From positions 1 through 51,809 of the forward strand of contig DXLX01000046.1 in the NCBI GenBank assembly GCA_019414515.1: a DNA stretch of 51,809 bases, in the 5' to 3' direction. A program made the translations under genes and the position numbers. Source of the stretch: Collinsella sp. (GTDB lineage: Bacteria; Actinomycetota; Coriobacteriia; Coriobacteriales; Coriobacteriaceae). Positions 1 through 9,152 of the stretch are shown here, in pieces (positions within the stretch are counted from its first letter, which is position 1; each line of letters opens with the position of its first letter). The notes below the pieces were generated by a model. That model ran no database searches. It had not been told where the DNA came from and saw only the letters and a program-made list of their open reading frames with translations.

Positions 1-1105
1 TCCGGGCGTCGAAGCAGTAGGGCACGCCGCCGACGGATACGGGGCCGCGCGCCAGCGCGCCGGAGCCCGTCGCGTAGTACCAGGTGCCGCCGTCGAGGAC
101 CCATCCGGTCGCCATCGCGCCGGAGGCGTTGAACCAGTACATGGAGCCGTTGCACTCGTAGAGCCCGGTGGCCATTACACCGCCCGCGTCGGGGTCGAGC
201 CAATACCAGGCTCCGCCCTGGCGCAACCATCCGGTATACGCTTTGCCGTCAGAGGTTGCGTAATACCAAGTGCCCTCTTTTAACTGCCAGTAATAAAGAG
301 AGACATCAACATACGCGTAATTCATATCAACATTTCCGCTAATACCAGAAACTTTTCCGCGGCTTGTATACTGCCAAAAGCTGTAACTGGCGGTATAGTG
401 ACATTGGGAGTTGTATTGAGCAATCCAATGATCCCAAGAACCGCTCTTAAATACAGGGTCGGTCAATATATTGTTAAACCAATTTAGGTTTGCATAAATG
501 CCTGGCTTATATCCAGCACTAGAAATCTTATTACAGAATGTCTGAGCTCTAGATGCAATTCCGGATTGACGACCATCTGCAATAATTGTCTTGTCCTCAA
601 GATCGTAATACACCGGTAGCCTAGGATTGTGCCCCGATAGGCAGTCAATCACCATGGACGCCTCATCGGCTGCCTGTTGATTATCAAAAGCATATGAATA
701 GACATAGACGCCGTAGGGAATTGCGAGTCGCTCGCACTCAGAAATATTTCGATTAAATTGATAGTCAACTCGACCGCCGAAAGACGGAGCGCCAAACCCA
801 ACGCGCAGAATAGCGAAATCGATGCCAGAAGCTTTAACTGCGTCCCAATCAATACGCCCTTGGTGCTCGCTGACGTCAATGCCCTGAGCTGTAACCCCAT
901 CGGGAAGAGCGTCCATAGACAATAAAGCTATTCCGTCTTCTTCGGAAGAAGCATCATCTGAAACTAATTGTCCACCCTCATAACGCCAAGAATTCTCAAC
1001 CAGAGTCTGAGCAGCCTCTGCATCCGCAGGGCATACAAACATAGAAACGGGCGCAAAGAGCATCAGCACCAACAATGCCGAAAACAACTTAAGATGTTTG
1101 TTCAT
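1..1105 (-). CDS. Secreted GH25 lysozyme with wall-binding repeats (3' end cut by window edge)
   Basis: Predicted secreted muramidase that cleaves peptidoglycan. The start is ATG at 1105, after GAGG five bases upstream. Residues 1-32 form a signal peptide with a hydrophobic core and an Ala-rich cleavage region. A GH25 domain begins at about residue 74 with the family motif GIDVSEHQG; the strand PVYYDLED carries the Asp-x-Glu pair (D168/E170) typical of GH25 catalysis. After about residue 270 come aromatic repeats of the type GTWYYATSDGKAYTGW, like choline-binding or glucan-binding modules. The reading frame stays open to base 1, so the C-terminus lies outside the window. It is the first of three adjacent minus-strand repeat proteins. 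The family call is firm; the ligand bound by the repeats in this organism is unknown. Confidence 0.9.
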   Translation of the reverse strand, partial: MNKHLKLFSALLVLMLFAPVSMFVCPADAEAAQTLVENSWRYEGGQLVSDDASSEEDGIALLSMDALPDGVTAQGIDVSEHQGRIDWDAVKASGIDFAILRVGFGAPSFGGRVDYQFNRNISECERLAIPYGVYVYSYAFDNQQAADEASMVIDCLSGHNPRLPVYYDLEDKTIIADGRQSGIASRAQTFCNKISSAGYKPGIYANLNWFNNILTDPVFKSGSWDHWIAQYNSQCHYTASYSFWQYTSRGKVSGISGNVDMNYAYVDVSLYYWQLKEGTWYYATSDGKAYTGWLRQGGAWYWLDPDAGGVMATGLYECNGSMYWFNASGAMATGWVLDGGTWYYATGSGALARGPVSVGGVPYCFDAR

Positions 1106-1328
1106 GTAAACCTCGTCATTCGCTCTTGATTGCGTCTAGCTTACAGCATAGCTATGAAAGATTCCCGAACATCTAACAGGACAAGATGCCATCTAGGACA
1201 ATAAATAGTTGGGCGCAATGCTGCAAAGAAAAGAAGAACTTACCGGCAGGGTTGAACCCGCAGGCTCATTGCCCCCTCCTCTTGCCCCCAAGAATACCGA
1301 CTTCAAATAAACTTTCAAACCAGATGTC

Positions 1329-1359
1329 AAAAAGGTAGGGGGCCCAGAGAGTCCCCTAC
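1329..1359 (-). terminator. Rho-independent terminator of the NlpC/P60-like gene
   Basis: On the minus strand GTAGGGG pairs with CCCCTAC (1353-1359 with 1335-1341), followed by a run of five T. It starts 12 bases after the stop codon of the gene ending at 1371. The rest of 1106-1370 shows no gene and no convincing promoter. Confidence 0.8.
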
Positions 1360-1370
1360 AACTCGGAATT

Positions 1371-3581
1371 CTAACGAATCAGTATTACTTTCGATGGGCC
1401 CAAAGCGGTCAAACCGGAGATGCGATTTCCATAACCATCACTATGCCAGAACAAATTTTCGCTCGGCGAATTGCCCCAGAAAAAGCCAATGTGACTATCG
1501 TCCGCATATGGGTTGTAAGGATTGAAGAACACAATGTCCCCCTTACGAGCCAAACCACTACGTAACAACTCATCAATAGAGTTGAAATAAGTCACGTTCG
1601 CACACGTATCGATAGCGTAGCCGTACCAACGATAAGCGTTTACGCAGCCGCCCCTTCCGGGACCTCCACTCCAAGGGGAATGGCTCTGCTCGGCGGCAAT
1701 GGGAGCTAAATTCCCGCCCGCCTTCATATATGCATGCGATACAAATCCACCACAATTCATGCCCGTATAACCGTCCCAACGCGGATCACCCTTTGGGTAC
1801 ATGCACGTTTCCTGGCTGAGGTGCGTGTCGTAGCGTGTTCCACGGTAATAGCCGTCGTTTTCGTGGCTCATAAGCCAATTGACCAAGCTGGACCTATTGA
1901 CCCCCAAAACAGAACCAGACGTATTCAACCATGCACCACTTGCATTGAAGTAATAGTCAACGCCATCGATTTTCAGCCACCCGTTAGCAAACATGGCACC
2001 CGAAGGCTGGAGCCAGTACCACGTACCGCCGTCATTAAGCCATCCAGTTTTCATCTTGAATGTGGAAGGGTCCATCCAATACCACGCACCGTTGACATAT
2101 TGCCAACCAGACTTAAGGACACCATTGGAAGATGCGTAATACCAAGTATTGCCACTTTCGTCAGAAGCGTCTTTCGACATAATCCAACCAGACGCCACGT
2201 TAACGACACCATTCGCATCCGCATAGAAAACCGCATCTCCAATATGAATCACACCTGGCAATGAAGACGAGTCAGTACGATCAGCGACTACAGGAGATCC
2301 ATCAGATGAAGTAGGCAACGGCTCGCTCAGTGCTCCAGACGAATTCGCCCATGCCATACCATCGTTCAAGTTGATCCAGCACGAAGATGCCATTGCACCG
2401 GAATCATAAGAAAAATAGCGCTTGCTTCCTACCGCAAATTCACCAGTACGCATTGCGCCGGATACATCATCAAGGTAATACCAGGCGCTTCCGGACTTTA
2501 TCCATCGCCCTCGTTGAATAGCTCCGTTTGATGCGGCGTAATACCAAGTACCATCAGCAAGTGCCCAGCCTGTTGCCATGGCACCTGAGCTCGTAAGGAA
2601 ATAGGTGGACGAGTCCACTTGCACAAAGCCCGTGAGCATAATATGGCTTCCTGGATCCAGGTAATACCAAGAATTCCCTAGAAGTAACCAACCTCCATGC
2701 AGTAAGCCGTTGGAGTCAGCGTAATACCAGTTGTTGTCAATAAGTGCCCACTGGGAGGATAGCATGGCCCCTGAACTGTTAAAGATATAAGAGGTGCCAT
2801 TGCATTCATTCAGCCCGGTGGCCATAGAACCATCTGCAGGATCAAGCCAGTACCAACGACCCCCATCCGAGAGCCAACCCTTCACCAGGGCGCCAGAGCC
2901 GGAAAAATAGTGCCAAACGGAAGCATCAAGATGCCATCCGATAAGCATCGCGCCAGAAGAAGAGAATCCATACGTGGCTCCCCCGATCTGTAGCATCGAG
3001 TCGTGGACCATCTTGCCTTCATCATCCAGCCAATACCAGTTGCTGCCATCTGAAAGCCAGCCTTTTACCATGGCGCCAGAACCGGAGAAATAACGCCAAG
3101 CAGAAGTGGAGCCCGTAGAATCTAGGTACCAGCCGACACGCATTGCGCCCGAAGAGGAGAAGGCATACGTCGCACCCCCAACTTGAACCAACCCATCCTG
3201 AGCCATTCGACCTTCGTCGTCGAACCAGTACCAGCTACCGTTTATATGTCTCCAAGAAGAAACAGCGATCGTTCCGTCGGACAAGCCCCAACGCCAAAAA
3301 CCAGCCCCTTCTTCGGGTGATATCCACCCCTGATGCCAAACAATTTGATTCGAAACCTCAGAAGGGGTCTCATTATCCACCTGAGAGTTCTGCTCGACAG
3401 CGAAGGTCGAATCGCGCTGAGCATCAATGGCTGACTCAACAGAAGCAATAGCAACGTTAGATGCGGAACCTTCGTCAGTGTTATTCGAATCAAGGGCGTA
3501 TAACATCGAGGGCGAACTCAAAAGGAGCCCCAAAGAAACAAGGCCGGAAAAGACCAGCACCCCGAATGAGCATTTCTTCAT
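1371..3581 (-). CDS. Secreted repeat protein with C-terminal NlpC/P60-like hydrolase domain
   Basis: Probable cell-wall hydrolase. From ATG at 3581 the protein begins MKKCSFGVLVFSG, a typical signal peptide. A GTG at 3602 is an alternative start; neither has a clear ribosome binding site. About 20 aromatic repeats (GWLSDGSNWYWLDDEGKM type) fill residues ~75-550, with a low-repeat Ser/Asp-rich break near 410-440. The last ~170 residues look like an NlpC/P60 fold: a Cys in MNCGGFVSHAY (about residue 610), His in DSHIGFFWG (about 697) and a third polar site in FWHSDGYGN (about 713). Such domains cut peptide bonds in peptidoglycan stem peptides. The catalytic assignment is inferred from motif order, not from alignment. 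Its neighbours are a GH25 enzyme and another repeat protein, so the three probably act on the same wall. Confidence 0.82.
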   Translation of the reverse strand: MKKCSFGVLVFSGLVSLGLLLSSPSMLYALDSNNTDEGSASNVAIASVESAIDAQRDSTFAVEQNSQVDNETPSEVSNQIVWHQGWISPEEGAGFWRWGLSDGTIAVSSWRHINGSWYWFDDEGRMAQDGLVQVGGATYAFSSSGAMRVGWYLDSTGSTSAWRYFSGSGAMVKGWLSDGSNWYWLDDEGKMVHDSMLQIGGATYGFSSSGAMLIGWHLDASVWHYFSGSGALVKGWLSDGGRWYWLDPADGSMATGLNECNGTSYIFNSSGAMLSSQWALIDNNWYYADSNGLLHGGWLLLGNSWYYLDPGSHIMLTGFVQVDSSTYFLTSSGAMATGWALADGTWYYAASNGAIQRGRWIKSGSAWYYLDDVSGAMRTGEFAVGSKRYFSYDSGAMASSCWINLNDGMAWANSSGALSEPLPTSSDGSPVVADRTDSSSLPGVIHIGDAVFYADANGVVNVASGWIMSKDASDESGNTWYYASSNGVLKSGWQYVNGAWYWMDPSTFKMKTGWLNDGGTWYWLQPSGAMFANGWLKIDGVDYYFNASGAWLNTSGSVLGVNRSSLVNWLMSHENDGYYRGTRYDTHLSQETCMYPKGDPRWDGYTGMNCGGFVSHAYMKAGGNLAPIAAEQSHSPWSGGPGRGGCVNAYRWYGYAIDTCANVTYFNSIDELLRSGLARKGDIVFFNPYNPYADDSHIGFFWGNSPSENLFWHSDGYGNRISGLTALGPSKVILIR

Positions 3582-3607
3582 AGCAGCACGGTATCCAATC
3601 ACGCAGC

Positions 3608-3635
3608 GACCCCGTCACCTCAGGGCAACGGGGTC
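3608..3635. other. Intercistronic hairpin before the NlpC/P60-like gene
   Basis: GACCCCGT (3608-3615) and ACGGGGTC (3628-3635) are perfect 8-base arms with a 12-base loop. The hairpin sits in the 80-base gap between the stop at 3662 and the start at 3581. No T-run follows on the minus strand, so it is not a canonical terminator; it could attenuate read-through or stabilise mRNA. Confidence 0.5.
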
Positions 3636-3661
3636 TCAATCAAAACTAACTCAGTAATGTG

Positions 3662-4918
3662 CTAGCCAATTTGCTGGCAGTTTTTGCACTCTCGTGAAGC
3701 ACCACGCCTCTGGGCCTCCTGAATAGAGATCTGCGAATAGCCCTTTGCGTCCTTACCAACGGTACGGCACTTATGCGTATGGTAAACATTGCTACCGTTC
3801 TTATACCAAACTAGGCCGTAGCCCGGAATCCACTTACCGTCCTCGCCGACATAATAGGAGCCGATCCAGGCATTCGTAGCCATGGCACCAGAAGACTGGA
3901 GGTAGTAGTCGCCGACCCAGGAGTCGTGGGCCATAGCGCCGGAACCGCTAAAGTAGTACCAGGCGCCGCCGATCTGACGCCAGCCGGTGGCCATCGCGCC
4001 GGAATCGTCGAACCAGTACCAAACTCCACCAACGTTGGCCCAAGAGTTAGAGGCCATAGCGCCCGAACCTCCGAGCCAATACCACGTGCCGCCATTGCTG
4101 AGCCAGCCGGTTACCATGGCGCCCGAACCACTCGCATAGTACCAAGAGCCACCTGCCAAGAACCAGCCGGTAGCCATCGCGCCGGAATCGCCGAACCAGT
4201 ACCAGGAGCCGCCCAGGCTGCGCCAGCCGTTAGCAACCATGGCGCCCGAGCCATCGAGGTAGAACCACGTACCGCCGATATTGAGCCAGCCAGTGACCAT
4301 CGCACCGGAAGCGTTGGCGTAGTACCACGTCCCCGAAACGTTGATCCAGCCGGTCAGCATGACACCATACTCGTCGAAAAAATACCAAGTTCCACCGATA
4401 TTATGCCAACCGGTCAGCAGTTCGCCACTGGAGGTCGCATAGAACCACTTTCCATAGATGGAGTCATAGAGCCAGCCGCTATGCTGCATGCGGCCATCGG
4501 CGTTGGCACCAGGGGTGTTCAGGAAGTAGTTCTTGCCGTCAATCTGAACTCGGCCGTATGCCATATCATGGCTTTCGGGGTAAAAGTAATACTTGTCCCC
4601 ACCGATAGACTGCCAGCCCGACACCGCGATCCCGTCAGCGCCAAAATAGTACCAGACAGCTTCGTATTCGTTATGCCACTGGTTCGTGACCATGGCGCCA
4701 GTTTCGGGATCGAAATAGCGAAGGTTGCCGTCCTCGCACCGAACGAGTCCAGTCTTCGAACGACCGTCGGAACACCATTCCGTAATCGGTCCACCGTCTC
4801 CGCCACCGCCAGCAATATCAGCAAATGAGGGCACCGGGGCAACCGTCATGCAGGCAGCGGCAAATGCAACAACTCCCAGCACTGTTAGTCCGCGCCATCT
4901 TTCTCGAAGGTTTTTCAT
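3662..4918 (-). CDS. Secreted wall-binding repeat protein with C-terminal Cys/His tail
   Basis: The 418-residue protein starts at ATG 4918 with AAAGGA eight bases upstream. Residues 1-33 are a signal peptide ending in APVPSFA. Residues ~60-360 consist of about 15 choline-binding-like repeats (GWLNIGGTWFYLDGSGAMV type), more regular than those of the two neighbours. There is no recognisable enzymatic domain. The final ~50 residues are different: Y-x-NGSNVYHTHKC, then EAQRRGASRECKNC, giving H380/H382/C384 and C411/C414. This spacing resembles a small zinc-binding motif also found at the ends of other secreted or nuclease-like proteins, but I cannot name the family with certainty. Likely role: a wall-attached surface protein. 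It lies upstream of the NlpC/P60-like gene and may be co-transcribed with it. Confidence 0.82.
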   Translation of the reverse strand: MKNLRERWRGLTVLGVVAFAAACMTVAPVPSFADIAGGGGDGGPITEWCSDGRSKTGLVRCEDGNLRYFDPETGAMVTNQWHNEYEAVWYYFGADGIAVSGWQSIGGDKYYFYPESHDMAYGRVQIDGKNYFLNTPGANADGRMQHSGWLYDSIYGKWFYATSSGELLTGWHNIGGTWYFFDEYGVMLTGWINVSGTWYYANASGAMVTGWLNIGGTWFYLDGSGAMVANGWRSLGGSWYWFGDSGAMATGWFLAGGSWYYASGSGAMVTGWLSNGGTWYWLGGSGAMASNSWANVGGVWYWFDDSGAMATGWRQIGGAWYYFSGSGAMAHDSWVGDYYLQSSGAMATNAWIGSYYVGEDGKWIPGYGLVWYKNGSNVYHTHKCRTVGKDAKGYSQISIQEAQRRGASRECKNCQQIG

Positions 4919-4958
4919 ACGACATCCTTTCTCCGAGATTTAAGGCTCTCTTAAGTTA

Positions 4959-4986
4959 TTTTTAAACTATCAATTCAGTATTTCAA
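4959..4986 (-). promoter_or_regulatory. Possible promoter of the repeat-protein gene
   Basis: On the minus strand TTGAAA (4981-4986) and TAAAAA (4959-4964) are separated by 16 bases, 40 bases upstream of the ATG at 4918. The surrounding 4919-5242 region is A/T-rich and carries divergent promoters; apart from these nothing was recognised in it. Confidence 0.42.
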
Positions 4987-5194
4987 CGGGAAATCGATAA
5001 AAGGTGTCTTTGTGACTGCAATTTAAATATGAGTCGCCACACCTCAACCGTTACGCTAAATAGCTTCTAAGGCAAACTTAGCGCATGAACGAACTGATTA
5101 AACGAGTGAACTGATTAATAAAGCAACAGAATACAAACCTTGGTCATCAATCACATCTACCGCGGGCCGATAACGCCCGCCTCATGTGCTGCGA

Positions 5195-5200
5195 TATAAT
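5195..5200 (+). promoter_or_regulatory. -10 box for the DUF4869-like/P-loop module
   Basis: A consensus TATAAT lies 43 bases before the GTG start at 5243. No good -35 hexamer is visible at the usual distance, so the promoter may need an activator or be weak. Confidence 0.45.
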
Positions 5201-5242
5201 CAATCTCACTAGATGCCAAATCAGCAAGCCGAAGGAGCTGAC

Positions 5243-5692
5243 GTGCTAACAATTCACTATGGTGATATGGAAAACGTTATCTACAACACGTCCGTTTACT
5301 TCGATAACGTATATTCGCCCCAGTGGTTTCAAGACTCCTTTGCCCAAAGGGTCATAAAATCCATCGACAAAGGCACCGTGGTAGGCCCCAATGCAATCGA
5401 TACCAAGATTCTAGGCATCATTCCTCCCGAGAAACTATCCAGCGGCACCAAAACGCTACTGCTTATGTACTTTATGCCGCAGAATATATATAACGCCTCA
5501 AATTGCGGTGATAATTGCGCCTACTGGATTCTGAGGATCGCCGCGCAAAAGGATCTAACAATCAATCTCTACCACATAATGGATTTTGGAAACGGCAAAT
5601 TCACGGTAACCATTGCAAATACGGGCGATATAGTCCACACAATGTTTGACCTTGTCCCCATAGCTGGAAAATGCCTAAGGGAGAACTCCTGA
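5243..5692 (+). CDS. DUF4869-like small protein
   Basis: Conserved protein of unknown function, 149 residues. I chose GTG 5243 because AAGGAG lies five bases upstream; an in-frame ATG at 5213 has no ribosome binding site. The sequence starts MLTIHYGDM and contains the stretches NTSVYFDNVY, VVGPNAIDTK, LGIIPPEKLSSGTKTLLLM and NASNCGDNCAYWILRIA. These match my memory of the DUF4869 family, common in Clostridia, but a profile search has not been run. There are no membrane segments or signal peptide, so it is probably cytosolic. Its stop codon overlaps the start of the next gene by one base (TGATG), which implies translational coupling and a joint function. The two genes are A/T-richer than their neighbours, suggesting transfer. 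No function should be assigned. Confidence 0.75.
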   Translation: MLTIHYGDMENVIYNTSVYFDNVYSPQWFQDSFAQRVIKSIDKGTVVGPNAIDTKILGIIPPEKLSSGTKTLLLMYFMPQNIYNASNCGDNCAYWILRIAAQKDLTINLYHIMDFGNGKFTVTIANTGDIVHTMFDLVPIAGKCLRENS

Positions 5693-6669
5693 TGCGCGGA
5701 TCATACAAGGTAATTATTCAAAATAACCGGGTTCAGTTTAAACTGACCATCAATAGAAATCTGACCATCATCCAAGGTAACAGTGCTACAGGCAAGACAA
5801 CTCTGCTTGATATGGTGGCAGCTCACGAAGAGCTTGGGGCACAAAGCGGCGTAACAGTAAGTTGCAAAGTGCCCTGTAAAACAATATCTGGAAAATATTG
5901 GCGTAGAGATCTCCAAGAGATTTCCAGCAGTATTGTTTTTATTGATGAGGGCAATACTTTTGTTCGATCAAGAGAATTTGCCCATGAAGCAAAGCGTAGC
6001 TCAAACTACTACGTAATTGTCGCCAGAGAGTCACTGCGCCAACTGCCCTATAGCGTTGATGAAATCTACGGTCTTAAGAACACCAACCGAACCACAACGA
6101 AGTATCCCGTTTACTCTCGTGTCTACACCTCTACATATCGTATTTACGGTGATACTGATTTTAGAGGCGAGAGGCCCGAGCTTGTCATTGTCGAGGACAC
6201 AAATTCGGGCTACGAATTCTTCAGTTTGCTATGCAAAAAGAGCAGCATTAAATGCATCAGCGCGGGAGGAAAATCAAATATTTGCAACTGCATTATGGAC
6301 GCACCGGAAAACGACATCCTCGTGATTGCCGACGGCGCCGCCTTTGGACCAGAAATTGCGGAAGTAGCTGCTCTATTGCGCCGAAAGAACATCAAGCTAT
6401 TCCTACCGGAATCGTTTGAATGGCTCGTGTTGAAGTCGGGATTATTCAACAGCAAACACATTAAGGACATGCTGCTTAACCCCGCTGAACATATCGAAAG
6501 CTCAAAGTTCTTTAGCTGGGAGAGGTTCTTTACTGCAGAACTCATCGAATGCTCACGAGACACACGTTTTCGATATGACAAGAGCTGCATGAACGAGGAG
6601 TACTTGAACCCCACCGCCCTTGCAGCTCTTGAGGATACTTTGCCGGAACTTGGCATTACTTCGCACTAA
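5692..6669 (+). CDS. P-loop ATPase-like protein with TOPRIM-like C-terminal half
   Basis: The 325-residue protein starts at ATG 5692, with AAGGGAG eight bases upstream inside the preceding gene. Residues 29-36 are a clear Walker A (GNSATGKT); D85-E86 in IVFIDEGN fits Walker B. The ATPase part is short (~130 residues) and lacks an ABC signature. After residue 160 the order hhVhVED (E168), SAGGKSN (190-196) and ILVIADGAAFG (D214) resembles a TOPRIM fold as in OLD-family nucleases, although the usual DxD is D-G-A here. The C-terminal third includes FSWERFF and no other known motif. It is coupled to the DUF4869-like gene and ends convergently, overlapping the next stop codon by four bases. Function unknown; a role in defence or nucleic-acid metabolism is speculation from the domain pairing. 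Confidence 0.78.
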   Translation: MRGSYKVIIQNNRVQFKLTINRNLTIIQGNSATGKTTLLDMVAAHEELGAQSGVTVSCKVPCKTISGKYWRRDLQEISSSIVFIDEGNTFVRSREFAHEAKRSSNYYVIVARESLRQLPYSVDEIYGLKNTNRTTTKYPVYSRVYTSTYRIYGDTDFRGERPELVIVEDTNSGYEFFSLLCKKSSIKCISAGGKSNICNCIMDAPENDILVIADGAAFGPEIAEVAALLRRKNIKLFLPESFEWLVLKSGLFNSKHIKDMLLNPAEHIESSKFFSWERFFTAELIECSRDTRFRYDKSCMNEEYLNPTALAALEDTLPELGITSH

Positions 6670-9152
6670 AACGAGAAGTACTCACTGTCGGAGGATAGGT
6701 TCGGTCCGAGCCACGGGTCACCATCGAGGAAGAGCTCCGGCCAGCGTTGCATGAACAGAGCTTGCTCGCGTTTCCAGCGGCGCAGCTTTTCCTCGTTAGC
6801 CTCTTCCCTGCCGCGCGAGGTGAACTCGTAGTGGTACAGCTCGGCATAGGGCGTAAAGATGGTGCGGTAGCCCGCCTCCCACACGCGCAGGCAAAAGTCT
6901 GCGTCGTTAAAGCCGACGGCGAATTCCTCGTTGTAGCCCCCGACCTGCTCAAATACGTCACGTCGCACCATCTGGCAGGCGCCCGTTACGGCGCTAAAGT
7001 TGCCCGGACGCACAGCACGGGCAAGATAGCCCTCGCGCTTTGCCGAGAAGTCTTGGTTGGCATGGGCAAGTGCGCCGCGCACACCGACCAAAATGCCAGC
7101 GTGCTGCACAAGGTGGTCGGCAAAATAGAGCTTGGCACCCACCACGCCCGCATCGGGACGTTGCAGACAACCCATCATCTCTTCGATAAAGTCGGGGCTA
7201 ATGACCTCGGTATCGTTGTTGAGCAGCAGCAGGTAGTCGCCCTTGGCGTGCTCCACACCAAAATTGATGATCTGAGAGTAATTGAACTCGCCCGGCCAGT
7301 ACACAACGCGCGCGATACCCTTGCCTTCGGATGCCGCAGCCACGCGCTCTGGCAGGGTTTCGTAATACGCAAACGTCTCCGGGGCTTCGCTGTTGTTCTC
7401 CACCAAGACGATCTCGTAGTTGGCATACGCGGCCTTCTGGGCGATCGACATCACACAGGCGTCAAGCGTCTCAATGTGATCCTTGGTGGGAATCACAATA
7501 CTCACCAGCGGCGCAGGCTCCGGCAGCGCATAGCGCATGCGGTAGACAAACGGCGTCTCGGCCTCCTCGACCGTTCCGCAAATGCCCAGCGCGTCAAAGT
7601 GACGCTGAAGCGCAAGGCGCCCGGCTTCAATAGCATACGGCTTGCTATCGGCAGAGCCATCGGCGGTCGACCCCGGATGAACGCGCCAGTGATACAGCAC
7701 GTGCGCAACATGCTCAAACCGCGCGCCCGCCGAAAGGCAGCGAAGCGTCAGGTCGTAATCCTGGGCACCCGCAACATCTTCCGGAGACATGCCAATGTGA
7801 TCGATGAGCGCCTTCTCCACCATCAGAAAATGCGTCACGCAGTTATGGCTATAGAGCAGGTCGACGTTGAGCCGCGTCTTAAAGACCGGCTGGCCCCACT
7901 CCCCCGTTTTCTGGAACATGTCCTCGTCGCAGAACAGGACCTGGGGACGCTCGCCCTCGGCGGCCCTGTTCAGCGCGGCAACATAATGGAATAATGCGTC
8001 CGGTTCCAGAATGTCGTCATGGTCCAAGAACGCGATGTAGTCGCCTGTCGCTTGCTCGATACCTGCGTTGGTGTTGACCACAATGCCGCCGTTGCCGGGA
8101 AGCTCGATGCGACGGATGCGCTCGTCGTTGGCACCTGCCGCAAGGGTGGCCACCGCGTCCCATTCGGGCGAAGCATCCATAAGGAGCAGTTCCCAGTTGT
8201 CATAGCTCTGGGCTAGCACCGAGTCCAGCAGCTCGCGCAGGTAAACCCAATCAGTCTTGTAGCACGGCACCACAATGCTCACGAGCGGTCTATAGGCAAA
8301 GGCCGCCGAAGCGACACGCTGGCACGCCAAATCGCCCGGCTTTGCGCGATGCTGCTCAAACCAGCGTCGATAGGCCGCATCATCCGCACGCGCATCCTTC
8401 ATGCGGTTCCAGCTGTCGTCGACCATGCCGTTGTACAGGCGGCCATCCATGGCGCAAAAACCGCTCTGAATCTGGCCCGTGGCATCAGCCGCAATCGCGA
8501 CAAAATCTCGTATATCCTGAGGCATCTCAACGCTCAGATACGTTTTATTGACGCGGCAACCGTCCTGCTGCGGCACATCGACCTGCGACTCAAACACATG
8601 CACGGTGGCACCGATGGCGTTCATATGCGTATCGAAGACCTGGAGCTCAGGTGCGCACTGGGGGTCTCCCACCCACGTAACCTCATAGCGCCACACCACG
8701 CCGGCGTCTGCCGGTAAATAACGAACGGCATCGATCTCATAGCGACCGCAGCACTCGCCGCGCTGTGCATCGCGAACGAGCGCACACATCGCAGCCTTTG
8801 CTTTGTAGTTAATCTTGGATTCCAGCTTGGCCACGCGGCTATCGAGGCGAATGGAGCCAAGCTTTTGGCCACCGGACACAAATGCAGCGTCGATCGTAGA
8901 GCCATCCAAAAACGGAAGCACCAAGACGGCAAGCTCGCGCTCGTAATCGGCAACGGAAGGGCAAAGCGCCAGCACACGGCCATGGTCAACCGGGAGTACC
9001 AGCGACGGCACACAAGAACCGCTCGTCGTCGCGCGGACAAAGGCCTGAGAACCTTCTTGCTCAATAAGCGCGGCGACATCCTGGCCGGCAAAACGAAGCA
9101 GCACAAACAGACGGCCCTGGCTGCGGCAAAGTGCCAAACGCTTGATACTCAT
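6666..9152 (-). CDS. Tandem-domain GT2 glycosyltransferase
   Basis: An 828-residue protein with two GT-A folds of family GT2. The first begins near residue 290 (PLVSIVVPCYKT) and has the acidic motif FLDHDD (about 377-380). The second begins near 547 (PLVSIVIPTKDH) with LLLLNNDTEV around 640 and the acceptor-side motif GFNDADFCLRV near 760. Residues 1-280 are not a recognised domain. Two GT2 modules in one chain are typical of enzymes that build rhamnan, galactan or other wall polysaccharides. No membrane helix or signal peptide is seen, so it probably works at the cytoplasmic face on a lipid-linked glycan. The start ATG follows directly on the TAG of the upstream gene, so it is the last gene of a five-gene minus-strand operon. 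Sugar donor unknown. Confidence 0.88.
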   Translation of the reverse strand: MSIKRLALCRSQGRLFVLLRFAGQDVAALIEQEGSQAFVRATTSGSCVPSLVLPVDHGRVLALCPSVADYERELAVLVLPFLDGSTIDAAFVSGGQKLGSIRLDSRVAKLESKINYKAKAAMCALVRDAQRGECCGRYEIDAVRYLPADAGVVWRYEVTWVGDPQCAPELQVFDTHMNAIGATVHVFESQVDVPQQDGCRVNKTYLSVEMPQDIRDFVAIAADATGQIQSGFCAMDGRLYNGMVDDSWNRMKDARADDAAYRRWFEQHRAKPGDLACQRVASAAFAYRPLVSIVVPCYKTDWVYLRELLDSVLAQSYDNWELLLMDASPEWDAVATLAAGANDERIRRIELPGNGGIVVNTNAGIEQATGDYIAFLDHDDILEPDALFHYVAALNRAAEGERPQVLFCDEDMFQKTGEWGQPVFKTRLNVDLLYSHNCVTHFLMVEKALIDHIGMSPEDVAGAQDYDLTLRCLSAGARFEHVAHVLYHWRVHPGSTADGSADSKPYAIEAGRLALQRHFDALGICGTVEEAETPFVYRMRYALPEPAPLVSIVIPTKDHIETLDACVMSIAQKAAYANYEIVLVENNSEAPETFAYYETLPERVAAASEGKGIARVVYWPGEFNYSQIINFGVEHAKGDYLLLLNNDTEVISPDFIEEMMGCLQRPDAGVVGAKLYFADHLVQHAGILVGVRGALAHANQDFSAKREGYLARAVRPGNFSAVTGACQMVRRDVFEQVGGYNEEFAVGFNDADFCLRVWEAGYRTIFTPYAELYHYEFTSRGREEANEEKLRRWKREQALFMQRWPELFLDGDPWLGPNLSSDSEYFSF

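Noticed and set aside
1734..2264. Long plus-strand frame opposite the NlpC/P60-like gene
   Set aside because: It is antisense to a repeat-rich gene; its Arg/Pro/Ile composition and lack of a ribosome binding site mark it as a shadow.
1371..4918. Dense regular repeats, considered as CRISPR or tandem DNA repeats
   Set aside because: They are protein-level aromatic repeats in frame, with diverged DNA and no spacers.
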